The notes under the pieces were generated by a model, which worked only from the letters and a program-made list of their open reading frames with translations, made no database searches and was not told the DNA's origin. Shown here one piece after another: positions 11,401 through 26,400 of a DNA stretch of 64,000 nucleotides. The translations under genes were made by a program, and so were the position numbers. The stretch spans positions 23,623-87,622 of the forward strand of contig JAFGQK010000057.1 in assembly GCA_016935735.1 (NCBI GenBank), given 5' to 3'. Within the stretch, counting starts at the first letter, position 1. Each line of letters opens with the position of its first letter. This DNA comes from Spirochaetales bacterium. Lineage in GTDB: Bacteria > Spirochaetota > Spirochaetia > SZUA-6 > JAFGRV01.

Positions 11401-14400
11401 CGATTTATTTTTGCTTTCAAGTTTCGTTGCATATCCGTAGTACGGCCACCATGTTTTTTTATTATCGGAGTTCAACTCTGTTGAACACTGTCCAATAGGG
11501 TTACATATTATTACCTCACCTATTACAAATGGTAAATAATTTGTTTTTTGAACCCCGTTACTGCCCAGTACAATCCCCAGGGTGGTTTGAAGAAGAGCAT
11601 CCATATATGTTGGATGCAATACAAAGCCCCCTGTATTATTCATTACCTCGGTATCAGGTAAAATAATCGATAATGCTTCCTCCTGGCTATAAAAAAGTTT
11701 CCGGATTGACTGAAAGCACCTTCCGTATTTTACTCCCACCTGGTTATAAATTTCATAGATGTCTGCCTTTTCTATGGAATTCCGGGAGCGTGCCTTGACT
11801 GCCTCCACATCAATGTATTCATCAGTATATTTTTCTGGATCTTTTGTTTTCTGTTCAATAAATCCCTGTGAATGGTAAATTACCTGGTTTTCATTGTTTT
11901 TGGTGCTGATCCTGAATTCATACCTGCCATTTGATCTGGCCAGATTAAGATAAATATCTTCCGGTTTGTCCCTGACTATTAATGGCTGGGCCAGGATAAC
12001 ATTCTTAAGTTCTGTTACAGTGGTTTCAAATAACATTTCCCCTGCTGCCCGCGCCATTTCCAGGCACGATACTGCAGGAAAGACTTTTTCCCCGTCAATC
12101 ATATGATCATTTAAATAAAATTCATTCCCTGAAACAGTCACTTTGAATAATCTCCCGGGAGGATATGCGTTTTTCTCCAGAATGATGAGTTTATCCTTGA
12201 TGGAATCATTCATGACTGGTTGAATGGCTTTTTCTTGATCAATACTCCTCGCGGAAGGGGAGGGGAACCAGCATATCTTTTTCTCGAATGGGTATACGGG
12301 GAGCAGAATGGTGCATACGTCTTTGCTCTCGAAAATATCCATAAAACAAGGATCATATCCATTGACATATAATTCTGCAAGAAGCAATAACCTCTCCTTA
12401 TACACATCTTTATCCGTATTATTGGAATCCTTTATTTCATTAATTATTTCTTTCGTTTTCTTCAGCAATCCAGAATCCCTGCCTGCAGATTTTTTCTTAA
12501 TACCAAAAAAACTGTCCTCCTGGTCCAATCCCTTTTCACTAAATCCTTTGAGTTTCTGGATTAAATCATTGATACCATTCACCACCAGGGCCAGTCTGAC
12601 AGCATAATGACTTCTGCCAACCGAAAGCGTATAACTGATGTCCTGTAAACGAAGATGACTGCTTTCATTTGAAAGGAGTATTTCCAGATCAATTATTTTT
12701 CGTTCCAATGCCGCTTTTGTTTTTGCAGATAGTACAATAAGATGGAATGGATACATTTCCCTGTATGCCTGTTTATTTATTAATGGGGCCTCCTCTATCA
12801 CCATATGGCAATTTGTTCCGCTTAATCCAAATCCGCTTACTACCGCCCTCCTGGGAAAATTGTCCGGAGGCTCCCAGTCGCGAAGCTGTGTATTAACATA
12901 AAACGGGCTTTCCGGGAAATCAATATGTTCATTAGGGGACTTATAATGGAGCGAAGGCGGTATCTTTCTGTTTTGCAGGGAAAGCAATACTTTTATAGCA
13001 CTCGCTATTCCCGCGGAAGAAGCCCCGTGACCTATATTGGTCTTCACCGAACCAATGGCACAGAACTGTTTTTTGTCGGTAAACTGCCGGAAAGAATTGG
13101 TGAGTGCAGTTAATTCAATCGGGTCTCCCAATTTTGTTCCTGTCCCGTGTGCTTCAACATATGAAATAGATTCAGGATTAATATTGTATTCCTGATAAAC
13201 TTTCAATTCCAGATTATATTGTGATTCGGCACTCGGTACCGTGATACCATTCGTCGTACCATCCTGATTAATGGCAGATCCTTTTATCACTCCAAAGATA
13301 TGATCCCTGTCCTTAAGGGCTTTATGCAGACTTTTTAACACAATGACGCCCACGCCTTCCCCGGGAACATACCCATCGGCTCTATTATCAAAGGTGCTGC
13401 ATCTGCCCAGATGTGATAATGCCCCGGATTTACTGGTTAAAATAAAACGGGTACTGCTTAGCTGGAGCATTACACCGCCGGCCAGGGCCATGTCCACTTC
13501 GCCCTCCAGTATTGCTTTATAGGCCAGGTGGATGGCAACGAGTGAGGAAGAACATGCCGTGTCAATTGCAAGAGCAGGCCCTTTGAGGTTTAAAAAATAG
13601 GAAATTCTGGAGGCAAGGATTGAATTTGTATTGCCTAACAGGGCATGCCCTAAATTTTCACTGTACCGGGCATCATGTAACATATTGCCATAATCATTCA
13701 TATTGACAATCCCGACATATACTCCACAATTAATTCCATTTATTTTTTTGTCTGAATATCCTGCAATTTCAAGGGCTTTATAGCTTTCTTCAAGAAACAG
13801 TCTTTGCTGCGGATCGATCACTTCGGCATCAGAAGGTGTTATTCTAAAAAATAACGGGTCAAATTTATCAACATCATCAAGAAATCCCCCCCATTTACAG
13901 TAAGTTTTATCTGGTTTTGTTGGGTCCGGATGATAAAACTGGCCGACATCCCATCTTGACCCGGGAACCTCCGTAATACAATCGACACCATCACGAAGAT
14001 TATTCCAGAATTCCTGAAAATCAGCAGCGTGTGGAAACCGGCAGGAAATTCCGATAATAGCAACATCCCGGGAAGGGGTACCCGGGATTGATTCCGGTTT
14101 TTTATAGAGGATCTCATTCTCTGACCCGCTAACTCTTATTGTTACGGTGGTGTCTTCCTTTTTTTCTGCTAATGAATATATATTATCCCCGGTACACTCC
14201 TCCTGAATCGATTTACCGATCAGTGGCAGGATGTTTGTACTGTTTGATGCAATATAATCGGCCAGTTTTTCAACGGTATGGTAATCATAAAGCAATACAG
14301 CCTTAAAATTTGACCCGAACTCTTTATTAAGAACATTAATCAACTCGACACTCCCAATGGAATCAAGGCCGTATTCCCGCATCGGTACATCTTCTTCAAT

Positions 14401-17400
14401 TTCGTTTACAGGAAAGTGAAGAATATGAGAAAGGTGCTTTAAAATGATGATCTTAAGAGTTTCAGCCGGATCCATCGCAGTAAGTGTTCCGGTTTTATCA
14501 ACCATATGATTCGCAGTCTCGCTGCTTCTTTTAATATGTGCATTTTGATTCATTCCACCCGGTTCTTTCAAAACCAGCTTCTTGTTTTTTGTTGATTCAA
14601 TGGTATGTGATGCTTTGACATCTGTACTCCCGGATGGTATTCCTGTTCCAGTCTTTAGAGTCATGATTGTTTCCGCATTACCGGTTACTTTTACTTCTTC
14701 CGCTTCTATCGTATCAAACCAGATTTTTTTCCCTGTAAACGGATATGTCGGTAAAGAAACCCGCTGTGGATAGGGTTTATCATATAATAAAAGCCAGTTG
14801 ATATCGGCTCCCTGTACCCACAATTGTGCCAATATCTCTATGTTTTTTTCCTGCAATGCCTTATCCAATACCTGTTTATTCTGGCTTATATTCTTTCCCG
14901 CCCGGGCATTCCCGGAATAACAGTTATCAATGTTTTTATTATCTTTACAATATTGCTCTAATATATGGATTAAATCTTTTATATCCGCGGTGATAATCGA
15001 AAGCCGTTCATCCATGTTTTCACGTCCCATTTGGAAGGTATAGCTTATATCTTCCAGGGAGATATTATTTTCAGGATTATTCTTTAATTGTTCAATCAAA
15101 TAAGCAAGCAAGTCAGATGCGTATTCGTTAAGCCTCTTTTTATCTCTGGCTGAAAGAATGATAAGCCGGGGGAAATTCTTTTGGGGATTACGGTTGTTAT
15201 TTCCCTCATATTCTTCCAGTACCACATGGGCATTCGTTCCCCCGAAACCAAAGGAACTCACCCCTGCTATTCTCGGGATTACAGAGCCTTCAGCCCGTTT
15301 GATTCTCTCCCATGGTTGTGTTTCTTTTACAATATAAAAGGGGCTGTCTTCAAGCTTTATCTGGGAGTTGAGTGTTTTAAAATGGACTAACCCGGGAAGC
15401 ACTTTATGTTTCATGGCAAGTAAGGTCTTGATCAACCCGGCTATTCCCGCGGCTGCCTCCAGATGGCCAATATTGGCCTTTACGGATCCTATACCGCAAT
15501 GCGGTTTTTGGGGAACAGGAATCCCGGATTTCCGGTATAATTCCTCAAAAGCCTTTTTTAGCCCATTTATCTCGACAGGATCTCCCAGTTTCGTACCTGT
15601 TCCATGAGTTTCTATATAACTCACATCACCCGGCATTATACCTGCCCGGCTGTAAGCTTCTATCAATAATTCTGCCTGTGCCAGGGCATTGGGTGCTGTC
15701 AGCGAATTCGCTTTTCCACCGTGATTAACAGCAACTCCCCTTATAATGGCATATATATGGTCTTTATCTGCCAGTGCCTTATCCAGGGGTTTTAATATCA
15801 AAACCCCCGATCCTTCACCCCTGATATATCCATTGGCGCTGTCATCGAACGTTTTACATCTTCCTTCCGGATTGAGTATGCCGGCAGCATTCAACGCATT
15901 ATAGGGTGTGGAAGCGATCAGGATATTAACACCACCTGCAATCGCCAGATCGCACTGCCCAAGATTAATGGCATTAAAAGCAGTGCATACAGCAACAAGA
16001 GAACTTGAGCAGGCAGTATTTAGAGACTCACTGGGACCGGTAAAATTGAAGAGATACGATATTCTGTTAGCCATTATTGATGATGCCATACCGGTAGATG
16101 AATACGCATCGGAGTCACGGGTGTATTCTCTCCAGAGTTCAAAATAATCAGTGGATGCCGTACCGATAAAAACACCTGTTTTAGTTCCGGAAAGTTCACC
16201 TGCCCTGTATCCGGCATCTTCTATTGCTTTCCATACACCCTGGAGGAGCCTCCTTTGCTGCGGATCCATGTATTTGGCTTCCCTGGGAGATATTCCAAAA
16301 AATATAGCATCAAATTTATCAATATCATTAATAAATCCGCCCCATTTTACCCGGCTGTCCAGCCCTTTAAATGCGCCTAATTCCAGTCTTTCAGGGGGTA
16401 TGGAAGTAATGAGATCCTTCACCTTAACCAGGTTCTCCCAGAATGCCGCCCCGTTTTTTGACCCGGGCATTTCACAATACATTCCCGTGATTGCAATGGG
16501 CTGAATCAAAGGTATCTTCCTTTGTGTTGAAACGGAATTGTCATTGTATAAGAGAGTGGCTCCCTCTTGATGCTGCAACGTTCCAGCGAGCACCCCATCC
16601 TGTTGATGCACAGCATCCGGGGTTGTTTCCGGTATTTGGGTGCCCGGTGGAGCAGCCGTACCATGAAAATATGCATGAAATAGTTCTCTATCCTGGTGCA
16701 ATAATTTCTGTACGAGGGAGTCCAGGGTCGGGTTTTTCAATTCGTAAAAAATTGCCGGCCCCTGTTCCAATCCGAATATTTCGTTTATCTCATTAATCAG
16801 CCGTGTTTGAGTTACGGAATCAAATCCATACTCCATCATATCATCATCAAAATCGATAAGATTTACATCTATCTTCAATATCTTTGACACGCAATTCGCA
16901 ATTACCTCTTTCAGTTTTGCAGTCAGTTCTTTATCATCCATAGTTATACTTATGGGGTGATGATCTTCCCGGACAATTGCAGTTGATTGTCCTTCCTGTT
17001 TTAGATATTTTTTAATTTTAACGGGATTCCCCTTGAAAACGACCAGATGATTCGTGCCGGAAGATAAAGCCTTAAGAAAAATATCCATACCATCTTCTGT
17101 AGAGAGTAATGTAATTCCCGCGATAGTCGACATTAATTTCAGGGTATGCTCATCGACATTCATACTGGTTTTTTCCCAAAGGGGCCAGTTAATGGAAAGA
17201 GTTTTCCCATGTCTCTTTCCTTGTTTTCTTAACTCTTCCCTGACTTCTACATAACAATCCATAAAACAGTTGGCAAAAGCATAATCTCCCTGGCCCCTGT
17301 TTCCTGTTACAGCAGCTGTCGATGAAAATAACATAAAGAAATCAAGTTTTTCATCTCTTGTTAGAGCATCCAATATGATTGTACCAAAAACCTTTGGTCC

Positions 17401-20400
17401 GATAACCTTTTCAACGTCGCTTGCGTTTTTTTTCTGGATAAGCGCATCGAGTTTCACTCCCGCACTGTGAATTATTCCATTAATAGCTCCATACAGGTTC
17501 CTGGCCGTCAAGATGAGGTGAGATACCTCTTTCTTATCGGTTACATCCGCCTGAATATAGACAACCTCCCGGCCACCGGCTTTCATGTTTTCAATGATCT
17601 GCGTTTTTTCTGCGGATAAAAAGCTACGTCCTGTCAGAATAAGTTTTGCACCATATTTCTGTGCAAGAAAGCGTGCCAGACAAAGACCAATGGATCCCGC
17701 CCCGCCAGTAATGAGGTATACTCCCCCCTGTTTAAGGAGATTCGTCTGTTTTTTTTCATTTTGAATACTATTCTCAACAAGGGTTTTTTTATATCTGACG
17801 CTATTCTGATAAGTAATCTCCGTGCAACCGGCCTCCTGGTATTCCAATTCACTTAATAAAATCTGTTTTAAGCCAGGGGTTGAAGTCCTTTCTATACCAA
17901 CAGATTTGCATTTCAGCCGGGAGTTTTCCTGATGAGCTGTTTTAAGAAAAGAACTGACAGCAGCAAACCGGGGTTGAACCACTCCCCCGGCCGGGTAAGC
18001 GTATAATAAGGTAATCTCGTGCTCACTCGCATATTTCAAAAGTACCCTGGTTAAATAAAACACGGAATACAGGCCGCTGTTCAGTTGATTTTTAATACCA
18101 TGATAATCCGGTTCTTCAACCGCGTTGGGATCTGGCTGTAAATGACGGTGAATAGAATCTTCGAATGACCACAGGTGAATAATGTTCCCGGGAATAAAGC
18201 CTTTATCCCGGAGGCAGGTAAATAATTGCAGATAATCCTTTTCATCATTTTTATTAATGACAAATCTCCCCTGTCCATTATCCTCGAATCGATTACCTGG
18301 TTCCACCAGAACCGCCTGTAAGGATAATCCGTTATGCTGTTTTAGATTACGTTGCATCTCTTCCCAGAGCCGGGGATTATTATCAAAAATAAGCAGGAGT
18401 TTTTGTGGAGAAACATCAAGAGGACATAACTGGATATCCGCTTTTTCCCATACATTATTGAAGAAGAGGATCGAATCCGTTTGTTGTTGTTGTTCAGGTA
18501 TCCAATGCCTTGCCTTTAAGAACGGATACAAAGGAAGTTCAATAAAAGCCGGGGTCCCGGCCGTGTATAATTGTTTCCAGTCGATTTCACCACCCAACGT
18601 CCATAATCGAGCCAGTTTTTCGTATTTTTTCCCATTTATAATACTCTGGATATAGTTCTGCTCTTCTTCACCATCGAATAATAATGGGTTAACTTTCCTG
18701 TTTTCCTTGATATTCCCTTCATAACTCCCATGTCCTTCTTCACCATTACAGAATGCCAGCAATTTTTCTTTAAGTTGATCCCTGTTTTCTGCAATAACCG
18801 CCAGTCTGTACTCCATGGCTTCACGATGTAATTGTAATGTATAAGCAATATCAGCAATGTTAATAGATTTATTATCTATATATCGTATAATATTTTCTGC
18901 ATATTCTTTGAGCCTTTCCTTATTCTTGGCAGATAAAGTGACTATATAATGCTTCCCGGCTTCCTGCTTCGTGTTAACCGGCTGCAATTGATACTCCTCA
19001 ACATTCGTTGAGGCACGATTGTAATTTATTAGATACTCTTCAAGTAAAATGTGGGCATTGGAGCCACCGGCACCAAATGAACTTAATCCGGCACGGCGGG
19101 GATATTTTTTCATTATACCCTCGTCCTGCAATTCAACCTGTTCCCATTTTCCCAGACTTCTCTGGACATAGAATGGGGTGTCTTGAAAATCAATATTGGG
19201 ATTGAGTTTATCCGTATGAATGGACGGAACCAATACTTCATGTTTCATCTGGAGAATGACTTTCGTTAATCCTGCAATGCCGGCTGCTGCCTCCAGGTGC
19301 CCGATATTGGATTTCACTGAACCGATGGAACAAAACTGCTTGTCCCCGGTATACTTTTCAAAGGCTTTCACAAGCCCGGTTATTTCTATGGGATCCCCAA
19401 GGGATGTACCTGTCCCATGAGCTTCAATGTAATTGACGGTCCTGGGTGATATCTTTGCTTTTTCCAGCACTTCTGCTATTATACCGGCCTGCGAGTTCGG
19501 ATTTGGTACGGTATAGCCATTTGTCTTCCCGCCATGATTGATGGAACTGGCTTTAATAACAGCATAAATGTGGTCCCTGTCTTTTTCAGCGTGGTTAAGG
19601 AGTTTTAACACTGCCACTCCCACCCCTTCACCAGGCACAAAACCGTCTCCGCCTTCACCGAAACTCCTGCACCTGCCGTCAGTTGACATAAACTTGCCAT
19701 AACTCAATTGGATATACTTATTTGGATGAAGACAGATATTGACTCCCCCGGCCAGGGCAATCTCACACTCTCCATATCGAAGGCTGTTACAGGCTAAATG
19801 GATTGCCGTTAATGATGATGAGCACATGGTATCCAGGGCAATACTGGGGCCATTCAGATTAAAAAAATATGATACCCTGTTGGCAACAGATGCGTGGGAA
19901 GAATGTAACGCGACAACACGATCCTTTGACGAGTTTTCAACACCTAATAACTGATAATCCCCATAGGTTATTCCTGCAAAAACACCTGTTTTATACTTTT
20001 CCAGGCGGCTCCGCGGATACCCTGCATCCTCTATTGCATGCCAGGCTGTCTCTAAGAATAATCTTTCCTGGGGATCAATTAACTCTGCTTCACCGGGAGA
20101 CATATTAAAAAATAAAGGATCAAATTTATCAATATCCTTGATAAACCCACCCCATTTGGTATAATATTTGCCCGCCTTTCCTTTTTCCTGATCATAGTAT
20201 GTATTAAAATCCCATCTTTCCTCCGGTATAACCGAAATACAATCTTTTCCATTTTTAAGATTATCCCAGAATTCATCCAGGTGTTCTGCAAAAGGATATC
20301 TTCCACTTAGCCCTATAATAGCAATATCCCCATCCCCTGTTTCACTATACTCTCTATGAATGCTATCGGGACCAGCCATATGGTGTAAAGAAAATGATCC

Positions 20401-23400
20401 TGTTTTTTTATCATGCGGTTTGTCCGTAATGAGTGATTCTTCGCGGTCTGTTTTAAGCAATTTCATTAATGTATCTTTATGTTTTTCCACAAAGTAGCCT
20501 GCCAGTTGATAAATATCCTGGTATTCATAGAAAAGTGTTTTCGAGAGCTTTCCAAAGCATTTTTCGAGTTGTTTATTCATATCCGTAATCATTATTGAAT
20601 CTATCCCGTATTTTTCAAACGGTTGCTTTGATTCAATCCTGCTTACCGGGAGTTTTGTTTCTTTAGACAGCATCTCTTTTAAATAGAGTTCTGTCATATG
20701 GGAAAGTTCGCTGTTTGGTTCTGTCCCGTTAAATTCCACCGGCATACCGGTAACCTGGAAACCCGGGTTTGCTTCGATTATGTTGCCTATTTGATTATCT
20801 TTGTTTTTTACCGTGTACCCGCTAAGCGCTTGTCTGATTTTCCGGGTATCACCGTTAAAAATTATCACGTTATCCATGTTGAGTGTAAGAGCCGCCTGAA
20901 AAGCTTTGATACCAGCCTCTTTTCCCAACAGGGATATTCCCGTATTGGCTTTTATGGCTTTTGCCTGCTCATCAGATACATGCATACCCCCGGCTTCCCA
21001 CAGCGGCCACTGAATTGAAATGGTTATCCCCGGCCGCTTTAACCTGTTTCTTAATCCGGCAAAGCTGTCCATAAAACTATTACCATAGGCATAATCACCC
21101 TGACCGGTATTTCCAAACACCCCGGCTATTGAGGAAAAAAGGATAAAGAAGTCCAGGGAACCGTCCCTGGTATACTTATCCAGCCATAGAGTACCAAAGA
21201 CCTTTGCCGCAAAGACCCGGTCCATTTCTTCTGCTGTCTTTTTTATGATAAATGAATCACGAATAATACCGGCACTGTGAATAATGCCATTAAGGGTACC
21301 ATGCCGGGCTTTGATTGAATCAATAAGCCTTTTCGTATCACCCTCATCGGAAATATCAGACTTGATATATATCACCTCCAAACCGGGCGATTCCAGTTCC
21401 CTTATCTTTGCCAGTTTTTGTTCATCCGGTTCTGATCGTCCTGTCAAAACAAGGTTAACACGGTAATTACGCATAATGAACCCGGCAAAGATTAAACCAA
21501 GTCCGCCCATTCCTCCTGTTATCAGGTAGACTCCCTTTTCTTTAAATACCGGATGCCCCCCTGAACCATGGGTGGGATAATATTCGGTTATCTTTTTTTC
21601 AAGACGGGTTTGATGATTATAATGTATTTCCGGTACACTTTCATTAAAGTTATCAAATTCAGTAATCAATTGACCGGCATAATGATGCAAAGGTGCATTC
21701 TTAATGCCAATAATGCGGTAATGAAAGGATGGATTTTCCAGATAAATGGTTTTGGCAAAACCTCTCACCCCTTCATATGCAGGGTGATGATTTTCATGCG
21801 TGTGATATATATATAAAAGATCAATCACTTCGTTTTTAACGTATTTCATTAAAGCCTGACTTACATACATTAATGAGTAAATACTCATTTGCAGTTGTTC
21901 TTTAATTTTCTTTTCTTCTTCAGAAAAATCCATTGTGGACCATGCATGGATGATCCTGAAAAATTTCAATTGCTTTTTTACCAGATTTTTTATCAATAAA
22001 TTATAGTCTTCGGAATGAAAAGGATTAATCTCATACTCATTGTCCTGGGTACAGGAAAATTTATTACCCGGCCTTACCAGGATAAAATCCGCATCCAGTG
22101 TTGCCAGCGCAGCAGCAAAATGATGATCATTATCAAAAACAAGGATCTTACCTGTATCAGAAACCCGGACCGGTTTTTCCGCAAGGGGGCATGGCTGCCA
22201 TACAGGAGTATAAAAAATAGTTCCGGTTGCCTTTTGTTCTTCCGGTTTATCTATTGTTGTGTCCCCTTCCCTTATTTGAGAAACAGTTCCTGCCCAGTAC
22301 CGTTCCCTGGCAAAGGGATAAGGGGGCAGTGGAATTATACCAGGGGTGTTCGGATGATAGAGCATTTTCCATTCTATATCGCCGCCCGTCACCCAGAATT
22401 TTGCCAGCGTAGCAACATCCCGGTCCATGTAAAAGCGTTTCAGATCATCCTGATGATGATTAATTTCAGCATCATTACCGTTATCTGATATATTTCCCGC
22501 ATATAATCCTGTTATACCCATCTTATTTTGAGAGTAATCTGTCAATTTTGCATATAGATCTGAAAAATCGGAAACCACCAGGGCCAGCCGTTCTTCCATC
22601 GCTTCTCTCCCATCCTGAAGCGTATAGATCATACTCTCGAAGCTGATGTTATCATTTACCCAGTCATGCCGTTGTACATCTGCTGCGGATGTTCCTGTTT
22701 CACCGGTAACACTTTTCAACATAGTTGAAGCCCGGTTGTTCTCTGCTATTCCCTTAAGAAAATTCAGGAAACTTTGTGTATATTCCTTTAATCGTTCCCT
22801 GTTCCTGGCAGATAACACAAAGATATACGATCCACTTTCCTTTTCGTTATTTCCGGCAGGATGATTGTTAAACTCTTCCACAATGGCAAATGCATTCACT
22901 CCCCCTGCCCCGAAAGAGCTGATGCCGGCCCGCCGGGGACAATTTTCCAGGTTATTCGTATCCCATTCGGTATTATGTTTCTGAATATAAAAAGGGGTCT
23001 TTTCAAGGGCAATATTCGGATTTATCACATCACAATACAGGGTCGGTACAAACTGTTTATTTTTCAATTGCATAATTAATTTGGTCAATCCGGCTATCCC
23101 TGCTGCCGCTTCCAGATGTCCTATATTGGACTTTACCGACCCGATAGAACAAAATTGATGATCGTTTGTATAATTCTTAAAAGCATCTGTCAGGCCCTTT
23201 ATTTCAATCGGGTCGCCCAGGATAGTCCCGGTTCCATGGGCTTCTATACAGGTGATCGTGTGAGCATCCAGGCCGGACTTTTTCAATGTATTTTCAATCA
23301 ATCTGGTTTGGGCAACCGGATTGGGAACCGTGTATCCACTGGTACTTCCGCCATGATTAATCGAAGTTGCTTTAATCAGGGCATAAATATAGTCACCGTC

Positions 23401-26400
23401 TTTTATCGCGGTTTCAAGAGGTTTTAATACAAACACCCCCACCCCTTCCCCGGGTACTATTCCATCCGCCTGGTTTCCAAAACTGCAGCACTTTCCGTTT
23501 GGTGATAGAATTCTGGACTGGGACATGACAATATATTTGCTATGGTGAAGATAAAGATTAATACCGCCTGCAATTGCCATTCTGCAATTCCCATTTTTAA
23601 GGCTTTCACAGGCCATATGAATTGCAGTGAGTGATGATGAACAGGCCGTGTCCACGGGTATGCTGGGACCATTAAAATCCATAAAATATGATAACCTGTT
23701 TACAATCGTCCATGGTGAGGAATCCGGTATGACGACATCATCCGGATTTCTTCTTTCGGATAACAGCAGTTGATAGGTATAGGTTGTTACCCCGGCAAAA
23801 ACACCAACCTCTTTTTCCAGTGATTTCAGCCGCTTTCCCGTATAGCCTGCGTCATTAAGCGCTGCCCAGGCTGTTTCCAAAAATAATCTTTCCTGCGGAT
23901 CCATCACCTCGGCGTCTTTCGGAGAAATAGCAAAGAAAAGGGTGTCAAATTTATCAACATCCTTAAGAAAGCCGCCCCATTTGGAGTATATTTTTCCCTG
24001 TTTGGCTTTGGCAGGATCAGGATCATAGAATTGGCGGAAATCCCAGCGGTCAGGCGGGATTTCACTGATACAATCCCTGCCGTTTTTCAGGTTGATCCAG
24101 AATTCATCAAGGGTACCGGAACAGGGATAACGTCCGCTTATCCCGATAACGGCTATGTCCGGTGAATTATTAAAACCGGTTATGTCTGAAGTTGATTCTT
24201 TATATATAGCCACTCCCGTGATACTGTCATCGACAGTCCGGTGATGAGATTGGGCTGACAGGTCAGCCCGTTTGCTGTTTTTCAAGGTGCCTTTAAACAT
24301 ATTTTCAAAAGTTTTTTTATGATTTTGTAAAAAGTATTCTCCCAGGTCTTCGATGGTTAAATTTTCAAACAGCAGGGTCGCGGGAAGGTTTCCTGTATCA
24401 CCTTCAAAGGATTTGATTATTTCCTTACCCACCAGGGAATCTATTCCGAATTTACCGAATGTAAACTGGCTATCCAGGATGACGCGTTTTATTCCCGTCA
24501 CCCTGCCAATAACATCTTTTATATATTCCCTTATCAATAATTTCAAATGATCATCCGTGATTGTATTGGATGTCATTAATTCTTGAACACCATTATTTTT
24601 TTGAACATCCCGGCCGGATTCACTTCCCCCATCGTTGTATGTCCTGTTGCCCTGATTTTTCCAGTACCTGGAACGTGTAAAAGGGTAGGGAGGAAAATCC
24701 TGACAGATGCTGTATCCCCTGCCATACAACCTGTCCCAATCCGGATTTCCTCCATGAACATAGATCGTCCCAAGCTGCCGGAGTAATCGTTGATATTCGC
24801 CGGGTATTAAAGATTTTTCTTTGATAAGTGTATATATAATAGAAGAAGCCTCATCTGTATGAACATATTCCTGATCCTGTACTATACCATTCCCGATTAT
24901 GTGTTCCTTGCTTTTTCTATTTGCTTTAATTGCTGTTAATTCTTCTATCAACTCTTGTTTGTTGCCTGCAATAATGGCAATGCGGTAATCAAAATGCTTC
25001 CTGCCGGTTGCAGAAGTATAACTGATATTCTCAAGTGAAACTGAATGATTGCCGCTTTCAAGCCATTCGATCATCTGGTGAACACTCTTTTTCAAAGCAT
25101 CCGGTGATTTCGCAGAGAGAAGTATTAAATAATATGGTTTTTTTTCTGTCATAACTGATTCATTACGAACAGGCGCCTCTTCTAGTACTACGTGAACATT
25201 TGTTCCGCTGAAACCGAATGAACTTATGGCAGCTAATCTCGGGCCCGTGCCTGTTTTTTCCCAATTTTTATAAACAGTATTGACATAAAAGGGGCTATTT
25301 CCCAAATCGATAAATTCATTGGGAGTTTGATAGTTTATTGACGGGACAAGTTTTTTATAATGAAGGCATAGAAGGGTTTTGATTAATCCCGCGATCCCTG
25401 CGGACGCCAATCCATGACCGATGTTTGTTTTCACCGAGCCGACAGCACAGTAATTTTTTCTGGTGGTATATTTCCGGAATGAATTCGTTAACGCCTCGAT
25501 TTCTATAGGATCACCCAGTTTTGTGCCTGTACCATGTGCTTCTATATACTCTATGTCTGCTGGATTAATGCCAATACTATCGTATAGTTCGGTTTGCAGG
25601 GCAGTTTGTGAATCGGCGCTCGGGGCGGTTATGCCATTTGTCTGTCCATCCTGATTTATATGAGAACCCTTGATTACCCCATAGATATGGTCATTATCCT
25701 CCAGGGCTTTTTTAAGTGGTTTTAACAATACGGCTCCCACCCCTTCCCCAAGAACAAATCCATCGGCCGAATTATCAAATGTCCTGCACTGTCCACTCCT
25801 GGAGATCATTTCCGCTTTACTGGTCATAATATGCATAGCGGGAGTTGTTAAAACAGACACACCTCCTGCAATAGCACATTCACATTCTCCGCTGATAATG
25901 CTCTTACAGGCTTGATGAACTGCAACAAGTGAAGATGAACAAGCTGTATCGATGGACATACAGGGGCCTTTAAGATTAAATAAGTAGGAGATCCTGCCTG
26001 CAGTAATAGAGTTTGCTGAACCAATTAAAGAGAAAGCATTAAGATTGTTTTCCCTGGAAACATCCGGTTGATTGTAATCCCCCGGGCCCACCCCCACAAA
26101 TACGCCGCATTTCTTCCCGGATAATTTATCCGGGGTATAACCACCGGCTTCGAAGGTTTTCCATGCTTCCTCTAAAAACAGCCGTTGTTGGGGATCCATC
26201 ATCCCGGCTTCCATAGGTGTAATATTGAAAAACAAGCTGTCGAATTTATCTGCATCCTGGAGAAACCCTCCCCATTTACTGTATGTTTTATTCGAAGTTC
26301 CTGAATGGGAATCATAGAAGTGATTGCTGTTCCAGCGCTCCGCTGGAATCCCGGAGATACTATTAATTCCCATGGTTACATTGTGCCAGAATTGCCTGAT

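Noticed and set aside
16560-16640. Possible further copy of the mini-element around GTLQHQEGATLL
   Set aside because: The peptide looks vaguely similar, but neither the hairpin nor the tail sequence is present.
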